Position numbers and translations under genes: made by a program
In this document: piece by piece, positions 54,001 through 63,600 of the stretch
How positions within the stretch are numbered: the stretch's first letter is position 1
Layout: each line of letters opens with the position of its first letter
NCBI GenBank assembly: GCA_037349105.1
Contig: JAYJMM010000106.1
Coordinates: 2,563,594-2,627,593 of the forward strand
DNA from: Limnomonas spitsbergensis
Taxonomy: Eukaryota; Chlorophyta; Chlorophyceae; Chlamydomonadales
Reading direction: 5' to 3'
Length of the DNA: 64,000 bases
The notes under the pieces: model-generated
Told to the model about the DNA's origin: nothing
The model's database searches: none
What the model saw: the letters and a program-made list of their open reading frames with translations, nothing else

Positions 54001-57000
54001 GTACAAGGGTGATCCCCCCAACTCTAACTCTTGCTGTTCAGGCATGCCCCCCAGCGTGGCAAGCGCCCTAGGGGGTCTGCAGTACAAGGGTGACCCCCCC
54101 AACTCTAACTCTTGCTGTTCAGGCATGCCCCCCAGCGTGGCAGGCGCCCTAGGGGGTCTGCAGTACAAGGGTGATCCCCCCAACTCTAACTCTTGCTGTT
54201 CAGGCATGCCCCCCAGCGTGGCAAGCGCCCTAGGGGGTCTGCAGTACAAGGGTGATCCCCCCAACTCTAACTCTTGCTGTTCAGGCATGCCCAGCGTGGC
54301 AAGCGCCCTAGGGGGTCTGCAGTACAAGGGTGATCCCCCCAACTCTAACTCTTGCTGTTCAGGCATGCCCCCCAGCGTGGCAAGAGCCCTAGGGGGTCTG
54401 CAGTACAAGGGTGATCCCCCCAACTCTAACTCTTGCTGTTCAGGCATGCCCCCCAGCGTGGCAAGCGCCCTAGGGGGTCTGCAGTGCAAGGGTGACCCCC
54501 CCAACTCTAACTCTTGCTGTTCAGGCATGCCCCCCAGCGTGGCAGGCGCCCTAGGGGGTCTGCAGTACAAGGGTGATCCCCCCAACTCTAACTCTTGCTG
54601 TTCAGGCATGCCCCCCAGCGTGGCAAGAGCCCTAGGGGGTCTGCAGTACAAGGGTGACCCCCCCAACTCTAACTCTTGCTGTTCAGGCATGCCCCCCAGC
54701 GTGGCAAGCGCCCTAGGGGGTCTGCAGTACAAGGGTGATCCCCCCAACTCTAACTCTTGCTGTTCAGGCATGCCCCCCAGCGTGGCAAGCGCCCTAGGGG
54801 GTCTGCAGTACAAGGGTGATCCCCCCAACTCTAACTCTTGCTGTTCAGGCATGCCCCCCAGCGTGGCAGGCGCCCTAGGGGGTCTGCAGTACAAGGGTGA
54901 TCCCCCCAACTCTAACTCTTGCTGTTCAGGCATGCCCCCCAGCGTGGCAAGAGCCCTAGGGGGTCTGCAGTACAAGGGTGATCCCCCCAACTCTAACTCT
55001 TGCTGTTCAGGCATGCCCCCCAGCGTGGCAAGCGCCCTAGGGGGTCTGCAGTACAAGGGTGACCCCCCCAACTCTAACTCTTGCTGTTCAGGCATGCCCC
55101 CCAGCGTGGCAAGCGCCCTAGGGGGTCTGCAGTACAAGGGTGATCCCCCCAACTCTAACTCTTGCTGTTCAGGCATGCCCCCCAGCGTGGCAAGCGCCCT
55201 AGGGGGTCTGCAGTACAAGGGTGATCCCCCCAACTCTAACTCTTGCTGTTCAGGCATGCCCCCCAGCGTGGCAAGCGCCCTAGGGGGTCTGCAGTACAAG
55301 GGTGATCCCCCCAATTCTAACTCTTGCTGTTCAGGCATGCCCCCCAGCGTGGCAAGCGCCCTAGGGGGTCTGCAGTACAAGGGTGATCCCCCCAACTCTA
55401 ACTCTTGCTGTTCAGGCATGCCCCCCAGCGCGGCAAGCGCCCTAGGGGGTCTGCAGTACAAGGGTGACCCCCCCAACTCTAACTCTTGCTGTTCAGGCAT
55501 GCCCCCCAGCGTGGCAAGCGCCCTAGGGGGTCTGCAGTACAAGGGTGACCCCCCCCAACTCTAACTCTTGCTGTTCAGGCATGCCCCCCAGCGTGGCAGG
55601 CGCCCTAGGGGGTCTGCAGTACAAGGGTGATCCCCCCAACTCTAACTCTTGCTGTTCAGGCATGCCCCCCAGCGTGGCAAGCGCCCTAGGGGGTCTGCAG
55701 TACAAGGGTGATCCCCCCAACTCTAACTCTTGCTGTTCAGGCATGCCCCCCAGTGTGGCAAGCGCCCTAGGGGGTCTGCAGTACAAGGGTGACCCCCCCA
55801 ACTCTAACTCTTGCTGTTCAGGCATGCCCCCCAGCGTGGCAGGCGCCCTAGGGGGTCTGCAGTACAAGGGTGATCCCCCCAACTCTAACTCTTGCTGTTC
55901 AGGCATGCCCCCCAGCGTGGCAAGCGCCCTAGGGGGTCTGCAGTACAAGGGTGATCCCCCCAACTCTAACTCTTGCTGTTCAGGCATGCCCCCCAGCGTG
56001 GCAAGCGCCCTAGGGGGTCTGCAGTACAAGGGTGATCCCCCCAACTCTAACTCTTGCTGTTCAGGCATGCCCCCCAGCGTGGCAAGCGCCCTAGGGGGTC
56101 TGCAGTACAAGGGTGATCCCCCCAACTCTAACTCTTGCTGTTCAGGCATGCCCCCCAGCGTGGCAAGCGCCCTAGGGGGTCTGCAGTACAAGGGTGACCC
56201 CCCCAACTCTAACTCTTGCTGTTCAGGCATGCCCCCCAGCGTGGCAGGCGCCCTAGGGGGTCTGCAGTACAAGGGTGATCCCCCCAACTCTAACTCTTGC
56301 TGTTCAGGCATGCCCCCCAGCGTGGCAAGAGCCCTAGGGGGTCTGCAGTACAAGGGTGATCCCCCCAACTCTAACTCTTGCTGTTCAGGCATGCCCCCCA
56401 GCGTGGCAAGCGCCCTAGGGGGTCTGCAGTACAAGGGTGACCCCCCCAACTCTAACTCTTGCTGTTCAGGCATACCCCCCAGCGTGGCAAGCCCCCTGGG
56501 CGGTATGTAGTACGAGAGTGACCCCAAACCCTGAAATGTGTCACGCAGGCATGCCCCCCAGCGTGGCCAGTGCACTAGAGGGCCTGCAGTACGCGGTTGT
56601 GGAGGTCAGACCCACGCAGACGCCGGGAGGGAGTGCTGCCGTCGTGGCCTCGGAGGCGCATGCGTTTGAGAGCGTCAACTTCTTTCCCAAGCAGCGCGCC
56701 GGTCAGTGCGGGTGGCTGGCTGGAATGGGTTCAGGGTTTGGGGTGTACGGAAGAAATGCACCACGGGGCAGTGGGGGCAGCTGACTGGTTTAGGGTTAAG
56801 ATTTTTGTGGATTTTCAGGGTTTAGGGTCAAAAGATAAGAAAGTCACTGATAAGTGGGAGCCGATGACTAATTAAGGGTTGAAGGTCTAGGTTTTCAGGG
56901 GTAAGAGTGTTGATGAGAAGCGCGTTGGTCAGTGTGGGCGGCTGACTGGCTTGGGTGAAGGTTCGGTTGTTTTTTGTAAGGAAAGAAGCGCGCAGTTCAC

Positions 57001-60000
57001 TGGAAGCAGCTGACTGGCTTTCGTGCATGGTGGTCTGAGTCTGGATCTGGATCTGGATTGGGATCTGTGGCAGGGTCTGGATATGGATCCGGGACTGGTC
57101 TGGTTTTGGATCTGGGTCTGGGTCTCAGTTTGGGCCTGGATCTGGGTCTGGATCTGGGTCTCAGTCTGCACCTGGATCTGGATCTGGGACTGGATCTGGA
57201 TTTGGGTTCTGGGTCTGGGTTTGGGTTTAGGGTTTGGCTTATGGATCTGGGTTCTGGGTCTCTGTCTGGGTCTGGTTTAGGATCTTGGTAATCAGGGGGG
57301 TTGGGGCTTGGTATTCTGATTCTAGGCCTGGATCTGGGTATCAGTATGGGCCTGGGCCTAGGCCTGTTTGTGTGATGTTACCTTTATGACACACCACCAT
57401 CTGCCTGGTGTTCCCTCTCTCTCTCATGGTAGGCCCTCATACCATGAAGCCTCCCCTCTTTGCTGACGTCACCATCATCATCCAATGACTGTTGTTGCCT
57501 CTCGCCTGTGGCAGGCCCTCTGCCCACGATCATCGTCCCACACGGCGGGCCGCACACGGCCATGACCGTGGGGTACTTCATGCCCTATGCCTACCTGGCA
57601 ACGTTAGGGTATGCTGTACTGTGCCCTAATTACAGGTAAGCGGTGCATTTTGTAGTACGCCTACCTGGCAACGTAAGGGTGTGCCGTGCTGTGTCCGAAC
57701 TGCAGGTAAGCGGTGCATTTTGTAGTACGCCTACCTGTCAATGTCAGGGTTCAGATTGCTGTGCCCTAAGCACAGGCGAGTGGTTGTTTACTGTACTGCC
57801 CCAGTGGATGATGTAGCTGAATAGTAGCTGAATAGTAGCTGAATTGTAGCTGAATAGTACCTGAACTGCATACAAGCAGGGCATGCTTCAGCAGGCACAC
57901 TTGTGGCATGCCACAATGTAGCTGATGTGTAGCTGATTAGTAGCTGGCATGTAGCTGATGTGTAGCTGATTAGTAGCTGATGTGTAGCTGATGTGCAGCT
58001 GATTCGTAGCTGGCATGTATCTGATGTGTAGCTAATGTGTAGCTGATGTGTAGCTGACGTGCAGTCCATGTTTAGATGACTAGTAGCTTGCGTGTAGCTG
58101 ATTTGTGACTGGTGCACCCTAGAGTAATACATTGCCTCCCATTCTCCCTCTCGTCCTTTCCGGGGATCCCCAGGATTTGTTCAGGCCTCACTGCCACATT
58201 GCCGCTGATGTGAGGCTGATGTGGAGCTTATGTGAAGTTGATGATAATCTGATGTGAAGCTGATGTGGAGCTGATAAGAAGCTGGTGTGAAGGTGATAGG
58301 AAGCTGATAAGAAGCTAATGTAAAGCTGATAAGAACCTGATGTGAAGCTGATGTGAACTGATGTGAAGCTGATGTGAAGCTGATGTGAAGCTGATGTGAA
58401 GCTGATGTGAAGCTGATGTGAAGCTGATAATAACTTGATGTGAAGCTGGCAAGAAGCTGATACAAAGCTGATATTTTAGCTCCTTTGAGGGGTTCAGCTG
58501 GTTTCGGTCAGGATTCCCTGGCCTCCCTGCCACATTGCCACATTGCCGTTAAACCCTTAACCCTAAACCCTGTGCTCCTTTCAGGGGTTCGACTGGTTTC
58601 GGTCAGAATTCCCTGGCCTCCCTGCCCGGCAACATCGGCACAAATGATGTCCAGGACTGCATGGCCACTCTGAAACAAGCAGTGGACGCAGGTACGTCAT
58701 ACTTTGAGTCGGGGACTCAATGTGCCTCAGCTACAATTCAGCTGCAGCTCAGCTAAAATTCAGTTACTGACGCAGGTGCTCCAATGCTGGTGTCAGGCTG
58801 CTTCAGCTACTTCCAGCTACCTCATGAGTATGCACTATAGAGTACCGGTAGTGGATGCAAGCGTGTGGCCATTGCATGCTGTGTTTTCTGTATGGTGTTC
58901 AGCTACATTTCAGCTACATTTCAGCTACATTTCAGCTAGAGAGCAAGAAAGAAAAAAACTTCGCCCGCAGGGGCGTGAGGGCTAAGGAAATAGTGCAGCA
59001 TGGGCCTAGGCTGCGCCGTAACCATCACAATAAAAAATTATAATTTTGATTTATGGACACACCTGTGGCAGCTGGCATGCGCTTTGTATAGTGCATGGTG
59101 TTTTGATGTTGCATAGTTGTTGCATCATGCATGGATGTTGCGTAAATGTTGCATGGTACTTTGATGTCACATGTTGCCTGGTTGTTGCATAAACGTTGCA
59201 TGTTTGTTGCATATGGCAAAATTGTGTGTGGAACGTAGTGTGGAACGTAGTGTGGAACGTCCGTAGTGTGGAACGTCCGTAGTGTGGAACGTAGTGTGGA
59301 ACGTAGTGTGTCTACCCAGCCTTCTGTTTAAACTACTCTGTAACCGCAGTTCGGCTTTTAACAGAACACTTGCAGCCATGTGTTTATCCATATTGGTTTA
59401 GGGTTTAAACAAAACCCTAAAGCCTAAACCCTATTGCGGCCATGGGCCCTAAAGCCTACACCCATGGACCCTAAAGCCTAAACCCTCTTGCGGCCATGTG
59501 CAGCATACGTCCATAGTGGAGGGTTCAAAAAGAATCCTGCCGCCATGGAAAATATCATGAAGACTATCATGAAAAAGATCATGCAGCAATCTTACAAAAT
59601 ATTGTCTTCATCATCATCACACGTGTGAGAAACCCGGGTATTCACACTTCCACAGCCCTCCATGTTTGCAATTCAGCTGTCCACACCCCGCTCCGTTTCT
59701 CTGCTGGTTGGTGCGTGTCTGCTCCGGCCTTGGTGGGTGATCTCCCACCAAGCGTGCCCTGCCTCTGGCCCTTTGGAAGAAAAAAATGCTCTGTGGGTGA
59801 TTGACTTTATCAATAATGGTCAATAGACCAACTGCGGCAGGTTCCTGGGGGCTTTTTAAGAATGGTCGGCTGACACCGACCACCCTATTTTTCCGGTTGG
59901 CTGACGCCGACCACGTGCTATTTTCCCGCCGGCTGAACTCCGTAATTTTTTTGTGAAGTGTGAGGTCACACTGACTCCTGAGGTACGCGTCCCTTCACCC

Positions 60001-60327
60001 CTGGACCCCGTCGCTCCGTCCTTCTCGCTCTGAAACCTAATTAGCTATCATATGTAACCTCGCCAATAGACCTGCGCTTGTCAAGTGACCCCGATTCCTA
60101 TACACCCCTGGCCCCTATCCCATTCGCCTTTCTCTCTCCAAACTATTTTTTTACCCACACCCACAGAGCTGCGCTTGCCATGCCCTCTCAGGGATCGCCG
60201 ACCCGGACAGAGTTCAGGGTTTAGGGTTAATATTGTTTTGTTTAACCACGCCAACAGAGCTGTGCTTGCCATGCCCTCTCAGGGATCGCCGACCCGGACA
60301 GAGTTGCCGTGGTGGGGGGGTCGCACG
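34106..60327 (+). CDS. AARE: Acylamino-acid-releasing enzyme (acylaminoacyl-peptidase, S9C), 3' end off window
   Basis: Eighteen exons join in frame: 34106-34219, 34276-34344, 34791-34901, 35283-35430, 36380-36447, 38363-38497, 39663-39783, 42154-42340, 42537-42647, 43879-44014, 47005-47122, 49067-49137, 51772-51858, 52375-52486, 56549-56701, 57515-57635, 58585-58691 and 60283-60327. The enzyme removes N-acylated residues from peptides (EC 3.4.19.1). The beta-propeller part shows LSQRNLPGNCQRKF, LLVPKAVHGALVNDGYF and GVVFCYNRPAYLYYV. The hydrolase part shows VPHGGPH (oxyanion hole), YRGSTGFGQNSL, then GIADPDRVAVVGGSHG with the nucleophile Ser. The catalytic Asp and His exons lie beyond 64000. 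It matches plant AARE closely in order and motifs. About 671 codons spread over 26 kb. Donors of exons 5 (36448) and 7 (39784) are GC, and exon 2 is the least certain. Confidence 0.92.
34950..35212 (+). repeat. AARE exon 3 end copies (three) and exon 4 copy
   Basis: The exon 3 end encoding QVRACGPDA recurs at about 34958-34992, 35036-35070 and 35130-35165, after the true donor at 34902. A partial copy of exon 4 (AACTGCC..TTCACGGT) lies at 35179-35212, before the true exon at 35283. Confidence 0.85.
35454..35548 (+). mobile_element. Short SINE-like insertion with 9-bp target duplication
   Basis: The 77 bases at 35463-35539 are flanked by CTAGCGAGG on both sides (35454-35462 and 35540-35548). 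The insert starts CGCGGATGTGGCTTCGG and ends in a T/C-rich tail. Relatives occur at about 46775-46880 (plus) and, reversed, at 46305-46395 and 58945-59035. A diverged one is at 49735-49805. No clear tRNA-type A or B box could be assigned. Confidence 0.75.
35560..36360. other. Intronic stretch with MITE-like half copies
   Basis: This is AARE intron 4 sequence. Two diverged half copies of the GTAGATTTGATTTGCC-type terminal repeat lie near 35888-35910 and 36056-36080. GTAGCTGAATTG words follow at 36224-36330. There are no coding features. Confidence 0.5.
36450..37390. repeat. GTGGGCAATAYGAGGG minisatellite starting at the exon 5 donor
   Basis: Alternating units of about 25 bp (GGGCAATACGAGGGGCC and GGGCAATATTAGGGCCTG) form about 50-bp dimers from the GC donor of AARE exon 5 onward. 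The first unit overlaps the donor itself (GCAAGTGTGGGCAATACG). Frames on both strands are artefacts. Confidence 0.95.
37410..38350. repeat. Pyrimidine-rich arrays before AARE exon 6
   Basis: The 7-bp CCCCTGC tandem (37410-37560, about 20 copies) is followed by C-rich blocks of about 60 bp (CTCGCATGCCCCTCC..TTTTCATCCACC) at 37900-38350. They run into the acceptor of exon 6 at 38361-38362 and so give it a very long polypyrimidine tract. Confidence 0.9.
38505..38720. repeat. Telomere-like CCCTAAA/CCCTGGA string
   Basis: Tandem CCCTAAA and CCCTGGA heptamers, variants of the plant-type telomere repeat, directly follow the AARE exon 6 donor. Similar shorter strings occur at 3240-3290, 12305-12345 and in many other introns. 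Confidence 0.85.
38735..39280 (+). repeat. Copies of AARE exon 6 end
   Basis: Segments resembling GGCGCTGGTCAACGACTGC.. through GAGGATATGGTGGCATACAC (the exon end encoding EDMVAYTAD) recur at about 38738-38765, 38820-38885, 38975-39010, 39095-39125 and 39215-39275. Confidence 0.8.
39330..39530 (+). repeat. Two copies of AARE exon 7 start
   Basis: GGCAG acceptor plus GTGTC(A/T)GAGAAGACCCC-like exon starts occur at about 39333-39390 and 39478-39530, before the true exon at 39663. The first ends in a stop-bearing variant. Confidence 0.85.
39830..40790 (+). repeat. About eight copies of AARE exon 7 end
   Basis: Units of about 121 bp contain the exon end encoding LEDWGELNTG and its donor. Most copies have a GCAAGT donor like the true exon, while the copy near 40036 has GTAAGT. 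Exon copies are separated by ATGGGATGAGTAATGAGTTG-like filler. Confidence 0.9.
41020..42015 (+). repeat. Nine copies of AARE exon 8 start
   Basis: Units of about 115 bp each hold a polypyrimidine stretch, an acceptor (GTTCAG or ACACAG), and the exon start encoding QSPAVF, then GGAVIKVP. All precede the true exon at 42154. The copies keep reading sense in their exon part. Confidence 0.95.
42749..43090 (+). other. Intronic stretch with an unexplained open frame
   Basis: Within AARE intron 9 a 60-codon frame (42749-42931) reads like protein (PEFHMLRYPQEGCRQDCLDD). It matches nothing I recognise and has no supporting splice pattern. It is probably a fragment of an inserted element. Confidence 0.2.
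43190..43870 (+). repeat. Seven copies of AARE exon 10 start
   Basis: Units of about 98 bp with TATCCAG/GATCCAG acceptors and the exon start encoding QYHGSALSPTFSPDGTQLLY end just before the true exon at 43879. Copies near the true exon are almost identical and distant ones decay. Confidence 0.95.
44160..45040 (+). repeat. Seven copies of AARE exon 10 end
   Basis: The exon end encoding GTHSATAKLCAMPWP with its GTAGGC-type donor recurs at about 44166, 44263, 44428, 44565, 44710, 44800 and 44985. Spacing is irregular (about 100-190 bp), with GGGGTCGGGGG-rich filler. Confidence 0.9.
45064..45099. repeat. Poly-G run of about 33 bases
   Basis: A long homopolymer G tract in AARE intron 10. A similar run ends the window (63966-64000). 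Lengths are probably unreliable in any assembly. Confidence 0.9.
46305..46885. mobile_element. Two SINE-like copies in opposite orientation
   Basis: The copy at 46305-46395 (reverse, GAAAGAAAGAAAG tail on the left) and the copy at 46782-46879 (forward, CTTTCTTTCTTTC tail on the right) share about 90 bases at moderate identity. The forward copy is flanked by TAAGCC at 46776-46781 and 46880-46885. Together they form an imperfect long inverted repeat of about 580 bp. They could be two independent insertions or the ends of one element; the target duplication around the forward copy favours independent insertions. Confidence 0.65.
47180..47455 (+). repeat. Three copies of AARE exon 11 end
   Basis: The exon end encoding GLYAASLIDAPFV recurs at about 47195-47250, 47310-47358 and 47425-47452, after the true donor at 47123. 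Confidence 0.9.
47684..49060. repeat. 43-bp pyrimidine minisatellite, about 32 copies
   Basis: Near-perfect 43-bp units (CTCTTGCCTCTCCCCTCCCC, then TCCTGCTCCCCACCTCCTTAC) run straight into the acceptor of AARE exon 12 at 49065-49066. The region is purely pyrimidine-rich on the plus strand, so every unit is a potential polypyrimidine tract. It opens frames of 430-480 codons in all three plus frames, none of them real. A copy of the exon 12 start (CTGACAGAGTGGCTT) lies before the array at 47513. Confidence 0.95.
49171..49342. mobile_element. MITE-like element, copy 1
   Basis: The left end GTAGATTTGATTTGCCTTCC is matched by a degraded inverted right end (GGCAAATCAAATATTC near 49326-49341). The middle holds the palindrome TGCCCTGAGGGCA, also found in the better-preserved copy at 60421-60620. 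Confidence 0.6.
49815..50330. repeat. 13-bp minisatellite CCTGCAAATAAAA
   Basis: About 40 tandem copies with variants (CTTCAAATAAAAC, CGCAAACGAAACC). Minus frames read Gly-Phe-Ile-Cys-Arg-Phe-type repeats and are artefacts. Confidence 0.95.
50445..51720 (+). repeat. About thirteen copies of AARE exon 13 start
   Basis: Units of about 65-110 bp with GCAG acceptors and CTGTCYCTTGACCCCAGTGG-like exon starts (encoding VCPLTPVGGEA) precede the true exon at 51772. Spacers are CACACTTCCACAC-rich and serve as pyrimidine tracts. Copies closest to the exon are most similar. Confidence 0.9.
52185..52585 (+). repeat. Flanking copies of AARE exon 14
   Basis: A degraded internal/start copy lies near 52190-52225, upstream of the exon at 52375. 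An exon-end copy with its GTAGT donor lies at 52530-52585. Confidence 0.7.
52620..56510 (+). repeat. 81-bp array of AARE exon 15 start, about 41 regular plus 5 decayed copies
   Basis: From about 53150 the unit is exactly 81 bp. It has a pyrimidine stretch, CTGTTCAG acceptor, an exon start encoding MPPSVASALGGLQYKG, and then GTGATC. Decayed copies precede it from 52626. The true exon starts at 56549 with a slightly different junction (CACGCAG). Because 81 is a multiple of three with no stop, frames of 720-748 codons open on both strands. In each unit the stretch from acceptor to GTGATC is 48 nt with equal phase (1) at both ends. Confidence 0.97.
56915..57020 (+). repeat. Copies of AARE exon 15 end
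   Basis: The exon end and donor region (AAGCGCGCCGGTCAGTG plus GCTGGCTGG) recurs at about 56917-56950 and 56986-57020. Confidence 0.75.
57030..57370. repeat. GGATCTGGGTCTG short repeat
   Basis: Six-base GGATCT/GGGTCT words are repeated through about 300 bp of AARE intron 15. There is no coding signal. Confidence 0.85.
57648..57785 (+). repeat. Two copies of AARE exon 16 end
   Basis: The exon end encoding AYLATLGYAVLCPNY plus its GTAAGC donor recurs at about 57655-57715 and 57725-57785. The first copy keeps CAGGTAAGC and the second CAGGCGAGT. Confidence 0.9.
57815..58460. repeat. GTAGCTGATGT / GAAGCTGATGT short tandem repeats
   Basis: Two neighbouring blocks of 11-base words: GTAGCTGAWNT at 57815-58110 and GAAGCTGATGT at 58200-58460. 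They belong to the same word family as at 2970-3018. Past exon 17 (58725-58940) the motif appears in the reverse orientation (TTCAGCTACA). Confidence 0.85.
58480..58550 (+). repeat. Copy of AARE exon 17 start
   Basis: About 60 bases resemble acceptor plus exon 17 start (GGGGTTC..CTGGTTTCGGTCAG). They lie 100 bp before the true exon at 58585. Confidence 0.85.
60170..60220 (+). repeat. Copy of AARE exon 18 start
   Basis: TTGCCATGCCCTCTCAG acceptor and GGATCGCCGACCCGGACAGA exon start are duplicated about 90 bp before the true exon, and then switch to TTTAGGG-like filler before the serine motif is reached. Confidence 0.9.
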
Positions 60328-60420
60328 GTGAGCCGAAGTGCTGTTATTGAGGGGGGCTTCAATTTACGACATGCAATTTACCAATCCAGAACTTTGATGT
60401 TTGCAATTCAGGAATCTATA

Positions 60421-60620
60421 TACCGTAGATTTGATTTGCCTTCCCTCGGGTGTGAAAGCATTTGATTTATTTGAATGCTGCCCTCAGGGCAATCTTTCGA
60501 CCCAAAGTCTCAATTTCTGACTTGAAACTGGTGGTGACAAACAACCATTAGTATATTCATGAACCTCTCACCCCCTAACAAAATGTGAATTATGAGGGAA
60601 GGCAAATCAAATCTACAGTA
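60421..60620. mobile_element. MITE-like element, copy 2 (intact ends)
   Basis: A 200-bp segment has 27-bp terminal inverted repeats, TAC(C/T)GTAGATTTGATTTG and onward, differing at one base. TA at both outer edges may be the target duplication. The interior has a TGCCCTCAGGGCA palindrome and no coding capacity. It is related to 49171-49342. Confidence 0.85.
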
Positions 60621-60659
60621 TTGATGATTTGTGAATGAGCAATTCAGCGATGTATGGTT

Positions 60660-63600
60660 TTGGCTCTATTAAAGGGGGGTGCTCTATTAAAGGGGGGTGC
60701 TCTATTAAAGGGGGGTTGCTCTATTTAAGGGGGGGTGCTCTATTAAAGGGGGGGTGCTCTATTTAAGGGGGGGTGCTCTATTAAAGGGGGGGTGCTCTAT
60801 TAAAGGGGGGGGTGCTCTATTTAAGGGGGGTGCTCTATTAAAGGGGGGTGCTCTATTAAAGGGGGGTGCTCTATTAAAGGGGGGTGCTCTATTAAAGGGG
60901 GGTTGCTCTATTTAAGGGGGGTGCTCTATTAAAGGGGGGTGCTCTATTAAAGGGGGGTGCTCTATTAAAGGGGGGTGCTCTATTAAAGGGGGGTTGCTCT
61001 ATTTAAGGGGGGGTGCTCTATTAAAGGGGGGGTGCTCTATTAAAGGGGGGGTGCTCTATTTAAGGGGGGTGCTCTATTAAAGGGGGGTGCTCTATTAAAG
61101 GGGGGGGGTGCTCTATTAAAGGGGGGTGCTCTATTAAAGGGGGGTGCTCTATTAAAGGGGGGTGCTCTATTAAAGGGGGGTTGCTCTATTTAAGGGGGGG
61201 TGCTCTATTAAAGGGGGGGTGCTCTATTAAAGGGGGGGTGCTCTATTTAAGGGGGGTGCTCTATTAAAGGGGGGTGCTCTATTAAAGGGGGGTGCTCTAT
61301 TAAAGGGGGGTGCTCTATTAAAGGGGGGTTGCTCTATTTAAGGGGGGTGCTCTATTAAAGGGGGGTGCTCTATTAAAGGGGGGTGCTCTATTAAAGGGGG
61401 GGGCTCTATTAAAGGGGTGGTGCTCTATTAAAGGGGTGGTGCTCTATTAAAGGGGGGTGCTCTATTAAAGGGGTGGTGCTCTATTAAAGGGGGGTGCTCT
61501 ATTAAAGGGGTGGTGCTCTATTAAAGGGGGGGTGCTCTATTAAAGGGGGGTGCTCTATTAAAGGGGGGTGCTCTATTAAAGGGGTGGTGCTCTATTAAAG
61601 GGGTGGTGCTCTATTAAAGGGGGGGGGGCTCTATTAAAGGGGTGGTGCTCTATTAAAGGGGTGGTGCTCTATTAAAGGGGGGGTGCTCTATTAAAGGGTG
61701 GTGCTCTATTAAAGGGGGGTGCTCTATTAAAGGGGTGGTGCTCTATTAAAGGGGGGTGCTCTATTAAAGGGTGGTGCTCTATTAAAGGGTGGTGCTCTAT
61801 TAAAGGGGGGTGCTCTATTAAAGGGGGGGGTGCTCTATTAAAGGGGGGGTGCTCTATTAAAGGGGGGGGGTGCTCTATTAAAGGGGGGTGCTCTATTAAA
61901 GGGGTGGTGCTCTATTAAAGGGGGGGTGCTCTATTAAAGGGGGGTGCTCTATTAAAGGGGGGTGCTCTGTTAACGGGGTGGTGCTCTATTAAAGGGGTGG
62001 TGCTCTATTAAAGGGGGGGTGCTCTATTAAAGGGGGGTGCTCTATTAAAGGGGGGTGCTCTATTAAAGGGTTTTGGCTCTATTTAAAGGGGGGGGGGGGG
62101 CTCTATTAAAGGGGGGGGCTCTATTAAAGGGGGGGTGCTCTATTAAAGGGGGGTGCTCTATTAAAGGGGGGTGCTCTATTAAAGGGGGGTGCTCTATTAA
62201 AGGGGGGGGCTCTATTAAAGGGAGGGGGCTCTATTAAAGGGGGGGTGCTCTATTAAAGGGGGGTGCTCTATTAAAGGGGGGGTGCTCTATTAAAGGGGGG
62301 TGCTCTATTAAAGGGGAAGGTGCTCTATTAAAGGGGGGGGGTGCTCTATTAAAGGGGGGGTGCTCTATTAAAGGGGGGGTGCTCTATTTAAGGGGGGTGC
62401 TCTATTAAAGGGGGGTGCTCTATTAAAGGGGGGTGCTCTATTAAAGGGGGGTGCTCTATTAAAGGGGGGTTGCTCTATTTAAGGGGGGTGCTCTATTAAA
62501 GGGGGGTGCTCTATTAAAGGGGGGTGCTCTATTAAAGGGGGGTGCTCTATTAAAGGGGGGTTGCTCTATTTAAGGGGGGGTGCTCTATTAAAGGGGGGGT
62601 GCTCTATTAAAGGGGGGGTGCTCTATTTAAGGGGGGTGCTCTATTAAAGGGGGGTGCTCTATTAAAGGGGGGGGGTGCTCTATTAAAGGGGGGTGCTCTA
62701 TTAAAGGGGGGTGCTCTATTAAAGGGGGGTGCTCTATTAAAGGGGGGTTGCTCTATTTAAGGGGGGGTGCTCTATTAAAGGGGGGGTGCTCTATTAAAGG
62801 GGGGGTGCTCTATTTAAGGGGGGTGCTCTATTAAAGGGGGGTGCTCTATTAAAGGGGGGGTGCTCTATTAAAGGGGGGGTGCTCTATTAAAGGGGGGTTG
62901 CTCTATTTAAGGGGGGTGCTCTATTAAAGGGGGGTGCTCTATTAAAGGGGGGTGCTCTATTAAAGGGGGGGGCTCTATTAAAGGGGTGGTGCTCTATTAA
63001 AGGGGTGGTGCTCTATTAAAGGGGGGTGCTCTATTAAAGGGGTGGTGCTCTATTAAAGGGGGGTGCTCTATTAAAGGGGTGGTGCTCTATTAAAGGGGGG
63101 GTGCTCTATTAAAGGGGGGTGCTCTATTAAAGGGGGGTGCTCTATTAAAGGGGTGGTGCTCTATTAAAGGGGTGGTGCTCTATTAAAGGGGGGGGGGCTC
63201 TATTAAAGGGGTGGTGCTCTATTAAAGGGGTGGTGCTCTATTAAAGGGGGGGTGCTCTATTAAAGGGTGGTGCTCTATTAAAGGGGGGTGCTCTATTAAA
63301 GGGGTGGTGCTCTATTAAAGGGGGGTGCTCTATTAAAGGGTGGTGCTCTATTAAAGGGTGGTGCTCTATTAAAGGGGGGGTGCTCTATTAAAGGGGGGGG
63401 TGCTCTATTAAAGGGGGGGTGCTCTATTAAAGGGGGGGGGTGCTCTATTAAAGGGGGGTGCTCTATTAAAGGGGTGGTGCTCTATTAAAGGGGGGGTGCT
63501 CTATTAAAGGGGGGTGCTCTATTAAAGGGGGGTGCTCTGTTAACGGGGTGGTGCTCTATTAAAGGGGTGGTGCTCTATTAAAGGGGGGGTGCTCTATTAA

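Noticed and set aside
53150..56510. CRISPR-like regular spacing of near-identical repeats
   Set aside because: There are no unique spacers. The whole 81-bp unit is conserved and derives from an exon junction of a eukaryotic gene.
53296..56575. Frames of 720-748 codons on both strands (PPSVASALGGLQYKG plus, antisense Pro/Leu-rich)
   Set aside because: Artefact of an exact 81-bp period. Continuity through acceptor and intron sequence shows it is not one exon.
59860..59935. Possible hairpin from GGTCGGCTGACACCGACC and its neighbour
   Set aside because: Two short imperfect palindromes without context. No terminator, origin or RNA gene can be supported.
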